64,000 bases of DNA from Acidobacteriota bacterium (GTDB taxonomy: Bacteria > Acidobacteriota > Blastocatellia > Pyrinomonadales > Pyrinomonadaceae): the NCBI GenBank assembly GCA_019639195.1, contig JAHBSI010000001.1:992001-1056000 (forward strand). Reading direction: 5' to 3'. The position numbers and the translations under genes were made by a program. The notes beneath the pieces were generated by a model, which was not told where the DNA came from, did no database searches, and saw only the letters and a list, made by a program, of their open reading frames with translations. This document shows, piece by piece, positions 1 through 9,050 of this stretch (within the stretch, counting starts at the first letter, position 1; each line of letters starts with the position of its first letter).

Positions 1-949
1 TGTCAACGATCTCGAACCGCACGGTATGACTCTTGCCGTCTTTCTCGCCGATGGCCTCAACGCGAACGAGCACATGATCAGGCCCATCCGCAGGTAGATT
101 CATTTCCAGCAGCTTTCCAAAGACCTTGCGCGGCACAAAGCTCTTGCCCGCAACCGATACTTCTTCGCTCGAACAAAGGCCGAGGTCGATCATCGTCTTG
201 AACTTCGCACAGTGTCCGGCGTAACGGATCGTCTTGTAGTCGAGTTCGCGGAGTTTGCCGAGGAAGGTCTCGGGGAGCGTCGATGTTCCGCCCGAGGTTT
301 GAAAGGCTTCGAGCGGCGGAAAGCCTTCGAAAGCGATGTCTTCGATCTCGGTCATTGATTCGACCTCAACGATCTTTCCCTCACGGATCACTCGGGCCGG
401 TTCGATGTATTCGTTTATAAGGCCTTCGACGCTGAAAACCAGCTGATAATCGAGCGGCGGTTCGGGTTGTTGCGGCAGGCCGCCGACACGTATTCGAACG
501 CTCTTGCCAGAATCAAGCCGAGAGACCGCAAGCTCGGCAAGGATCGACACCATTCCCGGTGCAAGGCCGCAGTCGGGGATGATATTCACGCCGGACGAAC
601 GCGCTTCCGCGTCGAGAGCAAGCTGCTCATCGACGATCGTGTTGTTGCCGCCGAGGTCGCAAAAGTTTGCACCGGCCGCGATCGCCGCACGCGAAAGCGA
701 GACGTTATACCAATAATTTACGCAGGAGATCACGGCGTCGTGCCCGCGCATCAGCTCAACCGCCGCATTTTCGTCAGATGCGTCAAAGGCGACGGCGGCC
801 GTTTTCTCCGGAAACTGAGCCGCAACTGCGCGAGCCTTTTCGAGATCAGAATCGGCGACCGTTACACCAATTACGTCCGGCGAATTCCGCACAAGGTCAA
901 AAACGGCACCGTGTCCCATACGGCCGGCGCCAAGCACAAGTATCTTCAT
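1..949 (-). CDS. saccharopine dehydrogenase-like oxidoreductase (3' end cut by window edge)
   Basis: The reading frame runs leftward from an ATG at 949 and stays open to base 1, so about 316 residues are visible and the C-terminus is missing. The protein opens with a Rossmann nucleotide-binding loop (KILVLGAGRMG) followed by a DSD segment. In the middle lie NYWYN, CDLGGN and PDCGLAPGM motifs, the pattern of the saccharopine dehydrogenase / Lys9 family. Members reduce or oxidise amino-acid-derived imines with NAD(P)H in the cytoplasm, in lysine or polyamine metabolism. The exact substrate cannot be read from the sequence. It is transcribed away from the PilZ-like gene and separated from it by about 30 bases. 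Confidence 0.85.
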   Translation of the reverse strand, partial: MKILVLGAGRMGHGAVFDLVRNSPDVIGVTVADSDLEKARAVAAQFPEKTAAVAFDASDENAAVELMRGHDAVISCVNYWYNVSLSRAAIAAGANFCDLGGNNTIVDEQLALDAEARSSGVNIIPDCGLAPGMVSILAELAVSRLDSGKSVRIRVGGLPQQPEPPLDYQLVFSVEGLINEYIEPARVIREGKIVEVESMTEIEDIAFEGFPPLEAFQTSGGTSTLPETFLGKLRELDYKTIRYAGHCAKFKTMIDLGLCSSEEVSVAGKSFVPRKVFGKLLEMNLPADGPDHVLVRVEAIGEKDGKSHTVRFEIVD

Positions 950-982
950 AATGTCTGTTGAAAATTAAAACGGTCCGTGAGC

Positions 983-1348
983 TTACCAATCGTCCGTTTC
1001 ATCGGGCGTCTCGGCAGCGATGACCGCACCGGCAGCTTCCCATACCTTTTTCTTCCAAAGTCGAACTCCCGCCTCAAGCTGAAGCGCGGCCTGCGGATGA
1101 GCCGCATTGCGCTCAAGCCGGATCACGGAAGCCGTAACCGAGACCTCATCGTCCGGATTTTCCGTGACCGTCAGCTGGACTTTGCTTCCGACGCTTGGCA
1201 GAGCCCGCGGCAGATAAACAAGCGTGCCTTCCGGCCCGACGTTCTCGGTTAAGCCGTCCTGGACAACCTCTTTTCCGGCATCGTCGCGCCATTTAACTCG
1301 GATCGGGAAGGAGATGATGTATCGAGAGCCGTGCCGTTTATCGTGCAT
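983..1348 (-). CDS. PilZ-like domain protein
   Basis: A 121-residue protein. The frame extends further upstream, but the ATG at 1348 (MHDKRHGSRY) is preferred because the upstream part is low-quality sequence without family resemblance. The layout fits PilZ: a basic RHGSR (RxxxR) box near the N-terminus, then GLTENVGPEG where canonical PilZ has D/N-x-S-x-x-G, then alternating strands and VGSKVQLTV. PilZ domains bind cyclic di-GMP through the RxxxR and DxSxxG boxes. Here the serine of the second box is glycine, so binding is uncertain. A paralogue with the same GLTENVG core lies at 27494-27895. A cytoplasmic adaptor role is inferred only. Confidence 0.7.
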   Translation of the reverse strand: MHDKRHGSRYIISFPIRVKWRDDAGKEVVQDGLTENVGPEGTLVYLPRALPSVGSKVQLTVTENPDDEVSVTASVIRLERNAAHPQAALQLEAGVRLWKKKVWEAAGAVIAAETPDETDDW

Positions 1349-1721
1349 AGGTTGATGATGACCGGCCGCAGATCGGAACTGAGGGGAAGCCGGATTTGTT
1401 GCAAAATATACTCGAATTTGCCCCCGAAAGTCCAGAAATAAGCATTTTTTTCGCCCGCCTAAGTGCTTTTGTTCGCAAGAATTGAACAAAATCTGCTGAT
1501 TTTGACCCTTTTCGTGCCTTGCAACGCCTGTTTTTATGATGCTAGCCTTTTGAAATGTTCGTGCGCCGCGACCGGCCGCGAAACAGGCGGAATTGGCCGC
1601 CGAAACCAACTTCGATACTGCTGTGTCTGCATCTTGTCGGAAGTTTGACGAGATGTAAGTCCGGGCTTGGCCGCTTAATAGGTCCTGCTCAGGTTCGAAG
1701 TTTGATTTTGGAGTTTGAATA
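1349..1721. other. intergenic region between divergent genes
   Basis: A stretch of 373 bases separates the PilZ-like gene (minus) from the 3D-domain gene (plus), so it must carry both promoters. I see no open frame with protein-like composition, no clear sigma70 pair with good spacing and no tRNA. A short GC-rich palindrome (cgcgaccggccgcg) lies around 1567-1580. Confidence 0.5.
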
Positions 1722-2315
1722 ATGAGAAATCTCGTTCGAGGAGGCGCGTTGCTCTTGGTGACGAGTTTGTTCGTAGTTTTTATATACGCTCAAACACGTA
1801 CCACGGAGACACCGTCATCCGCAGCGAAAGATTCGCAGCCAGAAATACAGAATAATTTAAAAGCAAATAATAAAAATAATACTGCTAAGAAGGTAAAGAC
1901 AAAGGATGCCGCGGGCAAAGCAAAGTCCGCAGCTGACGATAACGAAAAGGCTACTGAAACAACGGAAGCAGAGACAGCAGCAATTGAGGGCGACCAGGGT
2001 AACAAACTTGTAAAGAAGACTGTCTCGGTCAGAGCGGTGGCAACAAGCCGCGGTTCGTTCTCAGCAACTGCCTATTGCCTTTCGGGACGTACCGCAATGG
2101 GACACAGCGTTCGCCGTGGACTGATAGCGGCGGATCCGAGAGTTCTTCCGCTTGGTTCGAAGGTAGTTATTGAAGCCGGCCCCTGGAGCGGAACGTATCT
2201 TGTTTCCGATACCGGCGGTGGCATCAAGGGAAAAGAGATCGATATTTGGGTGGCGAGCTGCTCGGAGGCCCGCAGATTTGGACGGCGAAACGTTCAGATC
2301 TCGATCCTCAAGTAA
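1722..2315 (+). CDS. secreted 3D-domain protein
   Basis: A 197-residue protein starting at an ATG eight bases after a GGAG ribosome binding site. Residues 1-23 form a signal peptide (hydrophobic core ending IYAQ). Residues 25-100 are a low-complexity Lys/Ala/Asn/Glu linker. Residues 112-180 match the 3D domain: SGRTAMG, then LIAADP, LPLGSKV, SDTGGGIKG and KEIDIW. The three aspartates that name the domain are D138, D163 and D174. The fold is a double-psi beta-barrel shared with MltA and RlpA-type lytic transglycosylases, so an outside-the-membrane role on peptidoglycan is likely. A strong terminator follows 20 bases after the stop. Confidence 0.85.
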   Translation: MRNLVRGGALLLVTSLFVVFIYAQTRTTETPSSAAKDSQPEIQNNLKANNKNNTAKKVKTKDAAGKAKSAADDNEKATETTEAETAAIEGDQGNKLVKKTVSVRAVATSRGSFSATAYCLSGRTAMGHSVRRGLIAADPRVLPLGSKVVIEAGPWSGTYLVSDTGGGIKGKEIDIWVASCSEARRFGRRNVQISILK

Positions 2316-2335
2316 CTCTTAGCTTCAAGGAAAGC

Positions 2336-2370
2336 AAAAATGCTCGGAGGCTGGCCTCCGAGCATTTTTT
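2336..2370 (+). terminator. rho-independent terminator (probably bidirectional)
   Basis: A perfect 10-bp stem (tgctcggagg / cctccgagca) with a CTGG loop is followed by six T and preceded by five A. It ends the 3D-domain gene and can also stop the convergent minus-strand operon whose last gene ends at 2391. Confidence 0.93.
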
Positions 2371-2390
2371 GCGTCTAAGGCCATCTTGAG

Positions 2391-2843
2391 TTAGATCTTA
2401 TCGACAAAGGTCGCTGCGATGACGTCCGTCATCTTTGGCCGGTGAAAGAAGATAGCGATCGCCGCAACCAGGACAAACACAGCAAAGTATTGATTATCAA
2501 ACACAACGGCGGCGATCAGCCCGATAAAGGATACTATTTCAGCGATCGCCATCCCGACAATATAGGCTGATTGGAGCTTTTGAATATCGCGGGCATTGAT
2601 GGCACTTGAAATTAGCGCATTTCGGACAACGAACGACGCGACGATCGCTGAGAAGCCGATCACACACAAAACCATCATCGCGATCGGGTCCGCACCGAAA
2701 GGCGGCTTCGAGATATCGAAATAAAGCAGATTTGGCTTCGTCGTGTACCCAATGACCAGAAAGAGAAACTGGGAAAGGAGAAGTCCTCCCCAAACAACGA
2801 ACCTTGAACGGTAGAGTTCATTGATCTTCGGTTTCTTCGCCAT
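2391..2843 (-). CDS. four-helix membrane protein of unknown function
   Basis: A 150-residue protein; the ATG at 2843 (MAKKPKINELY) lies seven bases after the stop of the ABC exporter gene, so it is the last gene of that operon. Four hydrophobic segments are visible: about 20-38, 52-75, 92-115 and 117-133. The third, with YIVGMAIAEIVSFIGLIAAVVF split around MAIAE, resembles the second helix of ATP-synthase c-type subunits (G-x-A-x-A-E near the middle of a helix). The resemblance is limited and there is no ATP-synthase context. I do not recognise the family with certainty. Confidence 0.7.
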   Translation of the reverse strand: MAKKPKINELYRSRFVVWGGLLLSQFLFLVIGYTTKPNLLYFDISKPPFGADPIAMMVLCVIGFSAIVASFVVRNALISSAINARDIQKLQSAYIVGMAIAEIVSFIGLIAAVVFDNQYFAVFVLVAAIAIFFHRPKMTDVIAATFVDKI

Positions 2844-2850
2844 ATCTGTT

Positions 2851-4617
2851 CTATTTTGCCGCGTCCAGCTCCTCCTCAAGTCTTTGTCGTTCGTAAAGGT
2901 CAGCGTACTCGCCGTCAAGGGCGAGCAGCTCTTCGTGGGTGCCGCGTTCGATGATGCGTCCGTGATCGAGAACACAGATCAGATCCGCATCCTTTATGGT
3001 GGAAACGCGGTGCGAAACGATCAGCGTGGTTCGCCCCTCACGAACGTTACGCAAATTCCTGAGGATCTTATCCTCGGTCTGGGTATCGACGGCAGAAAGC
3101 GAATCGTCAAGAATCAGAATGCGCGGTTCACGCATCACGGCCCTTGCGATCGCGGTCCGCTGCTTTTGGCCGCCCGAGAGTGTGATACCGCGTTCGCCTA
3201 CCAACTGTTCGTAGCCGTTTGGAAACTCCGCGATATCTTCGGTCAGGGCGGCGATATCCGCCGCGTGCTCGACCGTCATCGAACCATTCAGGCCCGCATC
3301 GCCGCTGCGTTTTGCCTCCTTAACGCCGAATGCGATGTTCTCCGCAAGCGTATCTGAGAAAAGGAAGGTTTCCTGCGGTACGAATCCGATCGACTCGCGA
3401 AGCTGTTTGAGCGGATATTCTCGAACGGCGCGATCGTCAATGAGCACCGAGCCGTCCGGAGCGTCGAGGAGGCGAGGCACGAGGCTGACAAGCGTTGACT
3501 TCCCGCTGCCGGTTTTTCCGACGAAAGCGTATGTCTCGCCTTTTGGTATCGTCAGGCTGATATTTTCGAGCACCGGCTTGCCGTTGTAGGCGAATGTAAG
3601 ATCGCGAAACTCGATACTGCCTTCGATCGGAGGCTGTTCTATGGTCCCAGCAGCGTCCTTGATCGCCGGAACGGCCTCTAGCACGATATTGAACCGCTTC
3701 AGGGATGCCGTTCCTCGCTGCCAGAGGTTTACGACGTAGCCGAGGGCGATCAGATACCAGATCATCCGCTGCAAATAGAGAATAAACGCCGTAAAGTCGC
3801 CCGCAGTGATCTCTCCACGGGCAGCCATCGGCACGCCGACGGCAACGATGATTACGAAGCCAAGCCCGATAAAGAATGAGAGCAGCGGCCGCATACCCGC
3901 GGCAAATTTCACGAGCCGCAAATTCTGCTCGGCATACTCGAAATTGAGGACCTGAAAGCGGTCGATCTCCGCCTTTTCCTGTGCATACGCGCGAACAACT
4001 CGTACGCCGGTTAGATTCTCCTGAGCGCGTGCCGTAATATCAGCAAAAAAGCCTTGTATCTTCTCAAACCGCTTGTGGATCTGCCCGCCGAGATATTTGA
4101 CCGTGATCGATACAAGCGGCAGGGGTATCAGCATTATCAACGTAAGTTTCACGGAGATGTGCAGCATTATCGGAAGCGAGATCGCAAGAGCGAACAGCGC
4201 CTGAAACGTGTACAAGATCATCGGGCCGAGTATCTGCCGAATCGCGGCGAGATCATTCGTTGCTCGTGCCATCAGATCGCCGACGCGATTTTCCTGAAAA
4301 TACTCGAGCGGCTGATCGACCAGTGCGGCGTAAAAATCCTGCCGCATATCGAACTCGATATGCCTCGACGTATTGATCAACAGTTTTCGCTGCAGGAAAA
4401 GAAAGATACCACTCGACCCGTTGATGCCGAGAATGATGAGCGGATAATACGCGATCTTCTGCCAGGTGATACCGGAGGTGAGATCGTCAACGGCTTGCCC
4501 TACAAGGTACGGAATAAGCAGGCCGAACGACATCGACACGAGAATGCACCCGATCCCGAAAAGGATCGTGCCGCGGTATGGCCTGACATAGCGCCAAAAT
4601 TTTCCCAGTGGTGTCAT
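2851..4617 (-). CDS. ABC exporter half-transporter (MdlB/BmrC type)
   Basis: A 588-residue fused exporter. Residues 15-300 carry six membrane helices. The nucleotide-binding domain has Walker [10 protein letters not shown] (about 367-375), signature LSGGQKQR and Walker [13 protein letters not shown]. The residue after the Walker B aspartate is Asp instead of the usual catalytic Glu, as in the degenerate half of heterodimeric exporters such as BmrC/YheI or TM287. Those partners are normally encoded next to each other, but no second half-transporter is adjacent here. The substrate (lipid, peptide or drug) is not predictable. It lies 11 bases downstream of the thioesterase gene in the same operon. 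Confidence 0.92.
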   Translation of the reverse strand: MTPLGKFWRYVRPYRGTILFGIGCILVSMSFGLLIPYLVGQAVDDLTSGITWQKIAYYPLIILGINGSSGIFLFLQRKLLINTSRHIEFDMRQDFYAALVDQPLEYFQENRVGDLMARATNDLAAIRQILGPMILYTFQALFALAISLPIMLHISVKLTLIMLIPLPLVSITVKYLGGQIHKRFEKIQGFFADITARAQENLTGVRVVRAYAQEKAEIDRFQVLNFEYAEQNLRLVKFAAGMRPLLSFFIGLGFVIIVAVGVPMAARGEITAGDFTAFILYLQRMIWYLIALGYVVNLWQRGTASLKRFNIVLEAVPAIKDAAGTIEQPPIEGSIEFRDLTFAYNGKPVLENISLTIPKGETYAFVGKTGSGKSTLVSLVPRLLDAPDGSVLIDDRAVREYPLKQLRESIGFVPQETFLFSDTLAENIAFGVKEAKRSGDAGLNGSMTVEHAADIAALTEDIAEFPNGYEQLVGERGITLSGGQKQRTAIARAVMREPRILILDDSLSAVDTQTEDKILRNLRNVREGRTTLIVSHRVSTIKDADLICVLDHGRIIERGTHEELLALDGEYADLYERQRLEEELDAAK

Positions 4618-4628
4618 TTTGCGTTCAG

Positions 4629-5060
4629 CTACACGATCGTATAGGTTGATAGGCCCGTAGCAATAAGTTTTCCGTTTTCCTTGGCAGTCACGTCAGCAGA
4701 AACGCTGAAAATACGCCTGCCGGCACGAACGACCTTTGCCGTGCAGAAAAGCGGACCTTCAAGGTGGGGCCGCAGATAATGAACGGTGAGGTCGATCGTC
4801 GCTGTGGCCGTATCCGGCTCAAGGCGCGTTCGTACCGCAAATGCCATCGCGGTATCGATCAGAGTTGCCGTGACGCCGCCATGCATAATGCCGCTCGGCT
4901 GGCGAAGATCATCACGCATCTCCAACTCGATCGTTGCCTCGTCGAGTTTCATATCGACAAGCCGCATTCCCATCAGCTTTGCGAAAGGCAGGTCCGCAAG
5001 GACGCTTTGTGCACGTTCAAAAAGCTTTTCAGTTGGCACCGATGCTCGCTCCTCGCCCAT
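4629..5060 (-). CDS. PaaI-family hotdog thioesterase
   Basis: A 143-residue single hotdog-fold protein. The central helix motif [15 protein letters not shown] and the downstream strand [11 protein letters not shown] are typical of the PaaI/YbgC-like acyl-CoA thioesterases, which hydrolyse CoA thioesters in the cytoplasm. The Asp of the motif (LIDTA) corresponds to the usual catalytic acid. It is the first gene of a three-gene operon with the ABC exporter and a small membrane protein; whether they share a pathway is unknown. Confidence 0.88.
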   Translation of the reverse strand: MGEERASVPTEKLFERAQSVLADLPFAKLMGMRLVDMKLDEATIELEMRDDLRQPSGIMHGGVTATLIDTAMAFAVRTRLEPDTATATIDLTVHYLRPHLEGPLFCTAKVVRAGRRIFSVSADVTAKENGKLIATGLSTYTIV

Positions 5061-5144
5061 AGAACAAAAAAACTATGCCGCCTCAAAAAAGCGGCGCGTT
5101 TGACAAACAACCTCTAGTATTTGAAGTTTATCATATCGCCCTTT

Positions 5145-5921
5145 ATGGAGACCGAGAGCCAAATATTGCGAAGACTTCAGCGACGATTCATGGTCGGCGC
5201 GTGTGCCTTGGTCCCGATCGCACCGTTCCTGTATGTTCAGGGACAGATCACTCGCTGGAAGATCGGCCTCCTTCCCGGAGCGGCTGGCCAGACGACCGGG
5301 AGCACTGCCGAGGTCGGCACGGGCGATGCCGTCAAGCTGCTTGTTCTCGGTGAATCGACGGTTGCCGGACTCGGTGCCCGTGACCACGAACATGCTCTTG
5401 CAGGTCGATTCGCACACTACCTAAGTCAGGCGATCTCAATGCCTGTCGAGTGGAGTGTCGTTGGGCAGAACGGTGTAACGGCACGACGGACGATCAACGA
5501 ACTCTTGCCGCTTGTTCCGGACGGGAAATTTGACTATGTACTTCTCGGCATAGGGGGCAACGATGTGCTGAAGCTCTCAAGCCCACGAAAATGGCGTCGT
5601 GATATGCTCGAACTCCTCGCTCTGCTTCGCAAGCGGAATGACGCATCGGCGATCTTTATAACCAATTGCCCGATGATCATTGAATCGCCTGCATTGCCCG
5701 AGCCGATCAGATCCCTCCTTTGGGAGCTTTCAAAGATGCATGACAAGAACATTCGTGAATTCACGCACGACCTCGACCGCATAACGTATTATCCGCAGCC
5801 GAAAGCGATCGACTCCGAGAATTTCTTTGCCGATGGAATTCACCCTTCTGAAGAAGGCTACGACCGTTGGGCGAGAGCAATGGTTGAATACTTCTCCGCC
5901 GGCCACAAACTGTGGAAATAG
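5145..5921 (+). CDS. membrane-anchored SGNH/GDSL hydrolase
   Basis: About 258 residues from the ATG at 5145; an earlier TTG at 5121 is possible but less likely. An N-terminal hydrophobic segment (about 14-33) follows a basic stretch and suggests a signal anchor. SGNH blocks are complete: LVLGEST (nucleophile Ser about 71), QNGVTA (Gly block), GIGGND (Asn block) and DGIHPS near the C-terminus (catalytic Asp and His). Such enzymes are esterases, lipases or acetyl-hydrolases acting on envelope glycans or lipids. The next gene starts inside its last codons, so the two are translationally coupled. Confidence 0.9.
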   Translation: METESQILRRLQRRFMVGACALVPIAPFLYVQGQITRWKIGLLPGAAGQTTGSTAEVGTGDAVKLLVLGESTVAGLGARDHEHALAGRFAHYLSQAISMPVEWSVVGQNGVTARRTINELLPLVPDGKFDYVLLGIGGNDVLKLSSPRKWRRDMLELLALLRKRNDASAIFITNCPMIIESPALPEPIRSLLWELSKMHDKNIREFTHDLDRITYYPQPKAIDSENFFADGIHPSEEGYDRWARAMVEYFSAGHKLWK

Positions 5922-7396
5922 GCCGCCTCAAAACAAAATTAGCGGTCTTTAGCGAATGGCTGCTGGTCTCCCACCGCGGCAGGAGCTTCCCGCTCTCGTC
6001 GAACGAGATCACTCTGGACGAAGATGGCAAGGCAGTATTCATTTCCTTCTTTGACGACACGGGCAGACACCGGTGGCGGCTGAACTCAATTGATCTCGAA
6101 GGTGAAGAGATATTGCTCGATGTCGCAGGGCCGTTCGGCCGTGAGCGCCAGCAGTTAAGGCTTGTGCCGCGTACGCCCGCTGCACAGCTGGCCGCAGAGA
6201 TCGAGGCCGCACGGCTCACCGCGGCCCAAGATGCGGCCGAGTTGGCTGTTCGCAGTTTTGCGGACGCAAAGATCTCGCGTGTTTCGCTTGGTGAGAAAGG
6301 CGGGCGTCTCGCTCACATACTTCTTTCGACATCAAACCGCACCGAGATCGCCGTGATCGCCGACGTTACGAACACCGTTTCACACACGGACCTCCTTGCG
6401 AGCTCCATTCTTTGGAGCGAAAAGCTTGGCCGCAGGAAACGCCCGCTTCACGACCTGCTTATTATGTGCGAGAAGCGGCGATCGACGTCTCTCAGACGGC
6501 TGCATGCGATGCTGAGCGAACATTGGAAAGGCCGTCTTTCGATCGCGAGCATCAACCGCCGTGAGGAAACGCCGAAGCTTCGACATCACGACGCATTTCG
6601 AATGAGCGAACTCTGGCGCGAGAAACCAAAGCTCTTTGTTCTGCCGCCGACACAGATCCATGGGCGAACTTCGGACGCAATTCGGGAGCTTTCACCTGAA
6701 AAGATCGACGCCCTTCACGTTGCCAAAGGCGATACATTGCGGTTTCTAGGGCTCCCATTTGCACGCGTTCGAAAACTCCAAGGCCGCGAGTCCGCATGGT
6801 TCGGAACGGGTCGTTCCGAGAAGCATCCGCTGACAGATGCAAGCTGGGAAAAGATGGAAAAGCTCGTACGTAGCCTTGAGGATATTCGCAGCAGCGAAAC
6901 GACTAATAAACGCCATTCCTTCTACCGAAGCGATACCGAATCGTGGCTCGAATCGATTCTACGCCGCGATATCACGAAACTCGATGCGAACCTTCGGCTT
7001 TCGCCGATCTATCACCAGTTTCGCTCGGGCCGAAGCGAGAAGATCGACCTTTTGGCGATCCGAAACGACGGACGCCTGGTCGTTATCGAATTAAAGGCGA
7101 AGCCCGACCGAAATATGATCTTTCAGGCCCTCGACTATTGGCGAAACGTTGAGATTCGCCGACGCAGCGGTGCCCTGGCCGAGGCAAAACTATTTGGCGA
7201 CCAGAAGATCGCGGACCGCCCGGCGATCATCTATCTCGCGGCGCCGGCGTGGAGTTTTCATCGGGAGTTCGAATTCTTTGCCAGAGCGATCTCACCCGAT
7301 ATCGAGGTCTGGCGATTCGAACTGCACGAGGAATGGCGGCGGGAGATCAAGGTCGTATCGCGGATCTGTTATTCACCGTTGGGTGAAAACCTATAA
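5912..7396 (+). CDS. PD-(D/E)XK nuclease-fold protein (NucS/DUF91-like C-terminus)
   Basis: A 494-residue protein starting at a GTG that overlaps the end of the SGNH hydrolase by ten bases. Residues 1-330 show no family I recognise. Residues 340-440 carry a PD-(D/E)XK core: ESWLE (E343/E347), KIDLLAI (D379), VVIELKAK (E393-x-K395) and Q405 in FQALDYW. The spacing resembles the C-terminal nuclease domain of NucS/EndoMS and related DUF91 proteins. The fold usually cuts DNA; whether this protein does is inference. Its 3' end overlaps the convergent response-regulator gene by 28 bases. Confidence 0.75.
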   Translation: MEIGRLKTKLAVFSEWLLVSHRGRSFPLSSNEITLDEDGKAVFISFFDDTGRHRWRLNSIDLEGEEILLDVAGPFGRERQQLRLVPRTPAAQLAAEIEAARLTAAQDAAELAVRSFADAKISRVSLGEKGGRLAHILLSTSNRTEIAVIADVTNTVSHTDLLASSILWSEKLGRRKRPLHDLLIMCEKRRSTSLRRLHAMLSEHWKGRLSIASINRREETPKLRHHDAFRMSELWREKPKLFVLPPTQIHGRTSDAIRELSPEKIDALHVAKGDTLRFLGLPFARVRKLQGRESAWFGTGRSEKHPLTDASWEKMEKLVRSLEDIRSSETTNKRHSFYRSDTESWLESILRRDITKLDANLRLSPIYHQFRSGRSEKIDLLAIRNDGRLVVIELKAKPDRNMIFQALDYWRNVEIRRRSGALAEAKLFGDQKIADRPAIIYLAAPAWSFHREFEFFARAISPDIEVWRFELHEEWRREIKVVSRICYSPLGENL

Positions 7397-8073
7397 CCGA
7401 TTCCGCGAACGGTCTGCAGAAGCTGCGGTCTATCGCCAGTGTCGCCAATGATCCGACGCAGACGTACGACGAAGTTGTCGATCGCTCGTGTGTCCGTATC
7501 TTCTGCGAGGTCCCAAACTTTGGTGAGTATCTCGTTTCGTGCGACCGCTCGACCCGGATTGTCAACAAAATATCGAAGCAGTTTCGCTTCGAGAATGGTG
7601 ATCGGCGTCGCCTCTCCTTCAAACTCAACTTTTAGCTCTCCGAGATCGACGCTTCGCCCATTGATCTCGATGATCGAAGAAGCGGCCGACTTCTTTTCAA
7701 CAAGCCAGTCGCGACGCCGTATCAGGCCGTTAACACGAGCAAAGAAAATACTGAGATCGAAAGGCTTTGGAAGATAGTCGTCGGCTCCGGCCTCAAAACC
7801 CTTGAGGACATCTTCTGCTTGCCCAAGAGCAGTTAACATCAGGATCGGTGTGTAATTGTTTTGCTCGCGGAGACGCTTTGCAACCTCAAATCCGTCGATG
7901 CCGGGCAGCATTACATCGAGAACCGCGGCATCGAATTCGCTCTTCTCAAATTCTGCGATCGCCTGTTCGCCATCTGCCGCACAAACGACGTCATAGCCCT
8001 CGGCCTCGAGGTTGAACCTCAATCCCAACGCTATATGCTCTTCGTCTTCGACAACCAGTATTCTTGCTTTCAT
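7369..8073 (-). CDS. OmpR/PhoB-family response regulator
   Basis: A 234-residue two-domain regulator. The receiver domain (1-120) has the acidic pair VVEDEE, the phosphoacceptor D53 in VLDVMLPG, T81 in MLTAL and K103 in LPKPF. A winged-helix DNA-binding domain (about 135-232) ends with the characteristic VRGIGYRF. It is phosphorylated by a partner kinase and then activates or represses promoters. The next gene downstream in the operon direction is absent; the kinase gene lies upstream and its stop overlaps this ATG (ATGA), so the kinase is translated first. Confidence 0.95.
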   Translation of the reverse strand: MKARILVVEDEEHIALGLRFNLEAEGYDVVCAADGEQAIAEFEKSEFDAAVLDVMLPGIDGFEVAKRLREQNNYTPILMLTALGQAEDVLKGFEAGADDYLPKPFDLSIFFARVNGLIRRRDWLVEKKSAASSIIEINGRSVDLGELKVEFEGEATPITILEAKLLRYFVDNPGRAVARNEILTKVWDLAEDTDTRAIDNFVVRLRRIIGDTGDRPQLLQTVRGIGYRFSPNGE

Positions 8074-8957
8074 TTTCTTGGCAGCCTCACATAGAACGTT
8101 GTGCCTTTGCCCTCACCACGACTCTCTGCCGAAACTCGCCCGCCGTGCTTCTCAACGATCGCGCGTACGATCGAAAGGCCGAGGCCGGTGCCCTTGACCG
8201 CAGGGGCAGAACGAGTGTTCGATGAACGATAAAAACGCTTGAAGACTCGCTTAAGGTCGCCGCGGGCGATGCCTATACCATTGTCCTTAATGAATATCTC
8301 CGCGTACTTGGCGGAATTCGCAGTCAGCCGAACGCTCACGCGGACACCTTCCGGCGAATATTTCACGGCGTTATCTAGGAGATTTGTGAGCACCGTCTGC
8401 AGTTCACGCGGATCGGCCATTACTAGCACTGGTTCTTTGGGCAGCGTCAGACGAACTGCGTTCTCATCCAGATGATGCCGCGAACGGAGGATATCTGTTG
8501 CCTCCGCAAGCAACGCCCCAAGATCGAGTTCGTCAAGGTCAAGGCGGCGGCCTGTCTCGCGGGTTCTGCTTGCCTGAAGGACCTGCTGAACCGTCTTCAG
8601 CAGACGTTCGTTGTCGGCACTCATCGTTTCATAGAACTCGCGGCGTTTCTCGGGTTCGACCTCACGCGACAGTAGTGTGTCCAAATAAAGCTTGATCGAG
8701 GCTATCGGAGTTTTAAGTTCGTGCGTTACCGCATTCAGGAATGCGTCGTGCTGTTCGTTGCGGCGGATCTCGCGGAGCAAAAAGATCGTGTTCAATGTCA
8801 GGCCAGTAATTATCAACGCAAAAAAGATAATGCCGAAGATAAGAAGGGCGACCTCACGCAGGTTCAGCAGGATCCAGCCGACATTGAGAACGACCGTGAT
8901 AACGAGCAGGCAGATGCCAAGTATCAAAAAGAAGATCGTGGTCCGCCGTCGCCGCAT
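8070..8957 (-). CDS. sensor histidine kinase
   Basis: A 295-residue inner-membrane kinase. Two helices (about 8-31 and 36-60) are joined by a very short loop, so there is almost no periplasmic sensing domain. The HisKA box HELKTP has the phospho-accepting H79. The ATP-binding domain shows LDNAVKYS (N box), IKDNGIGI (G1) and GTGLGLSIV (G2). With no extracytoplasmic sensor it may respond to the membrane itself or to a partner protein (inference). It forms a two-gene operon with the response regulator. Confidence 0.94.
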   Translation of the reverse strand: MRRRRTTIFFLILGICLLVITVVLNVGWILLNLREVALLIFGIIFFALIITGLTLNTIFLLREIRRNEQHDAFLNAVTHELKTPIASIKLYLDTLLSREVEPEKRREFYETMSADNERLLKTVQQVLQASRTRETGRRLDLDELDLGALLAEATDILRSRHHLDENAVRLTLPKEPVLVMADPRELQTVLTNLLDNAVKYSPEGVRVSVRLTANSAKYAEIFIKDNGIGIARGDLKRVFKRFYRSSNTRSAPAVKGTGLGLSIVRAIVEKHGGRVSAESRGEGKGTTFYVRLPRK

Positions 8958-8995
8958 TGTTAAATGTTAGTAGAAAAGCGTGTGAGTCCAAAGAG

Positions 8996-9028
8996 AAATG
9001 CCGCGGAATCTTCAGCTCCGCGGCATTT
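8996..9028 (-). terminator. rho-independent terminator downstream of the desaturase gene
   Basis: A perfect inverted repeat (aaatgccgcgga / tccgcggcattt) with a nine-base loop lies between the desaturase stop and the histidine-kinase start. On the minus strand a T-rich tract follows the stem. It separates desaturase transcription from the two-component operon. Confidence 0.85.
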
Positions 9029-9050
9029 GAAAGTATTAGATGACGATCGC

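Noticed and set aside
1463-1648. 61-codon plus-strand frame in the first intergenic region
   Set aside because: Cys-rich with no ribosome binding site and no homology that I recognise; it is more likely non-coding.
4054-4644. 196-codon plus-strand frame opposite the ABC exporter
   Set aside because: It is a shadow of the exporter gene with His/Arg-rich composition.
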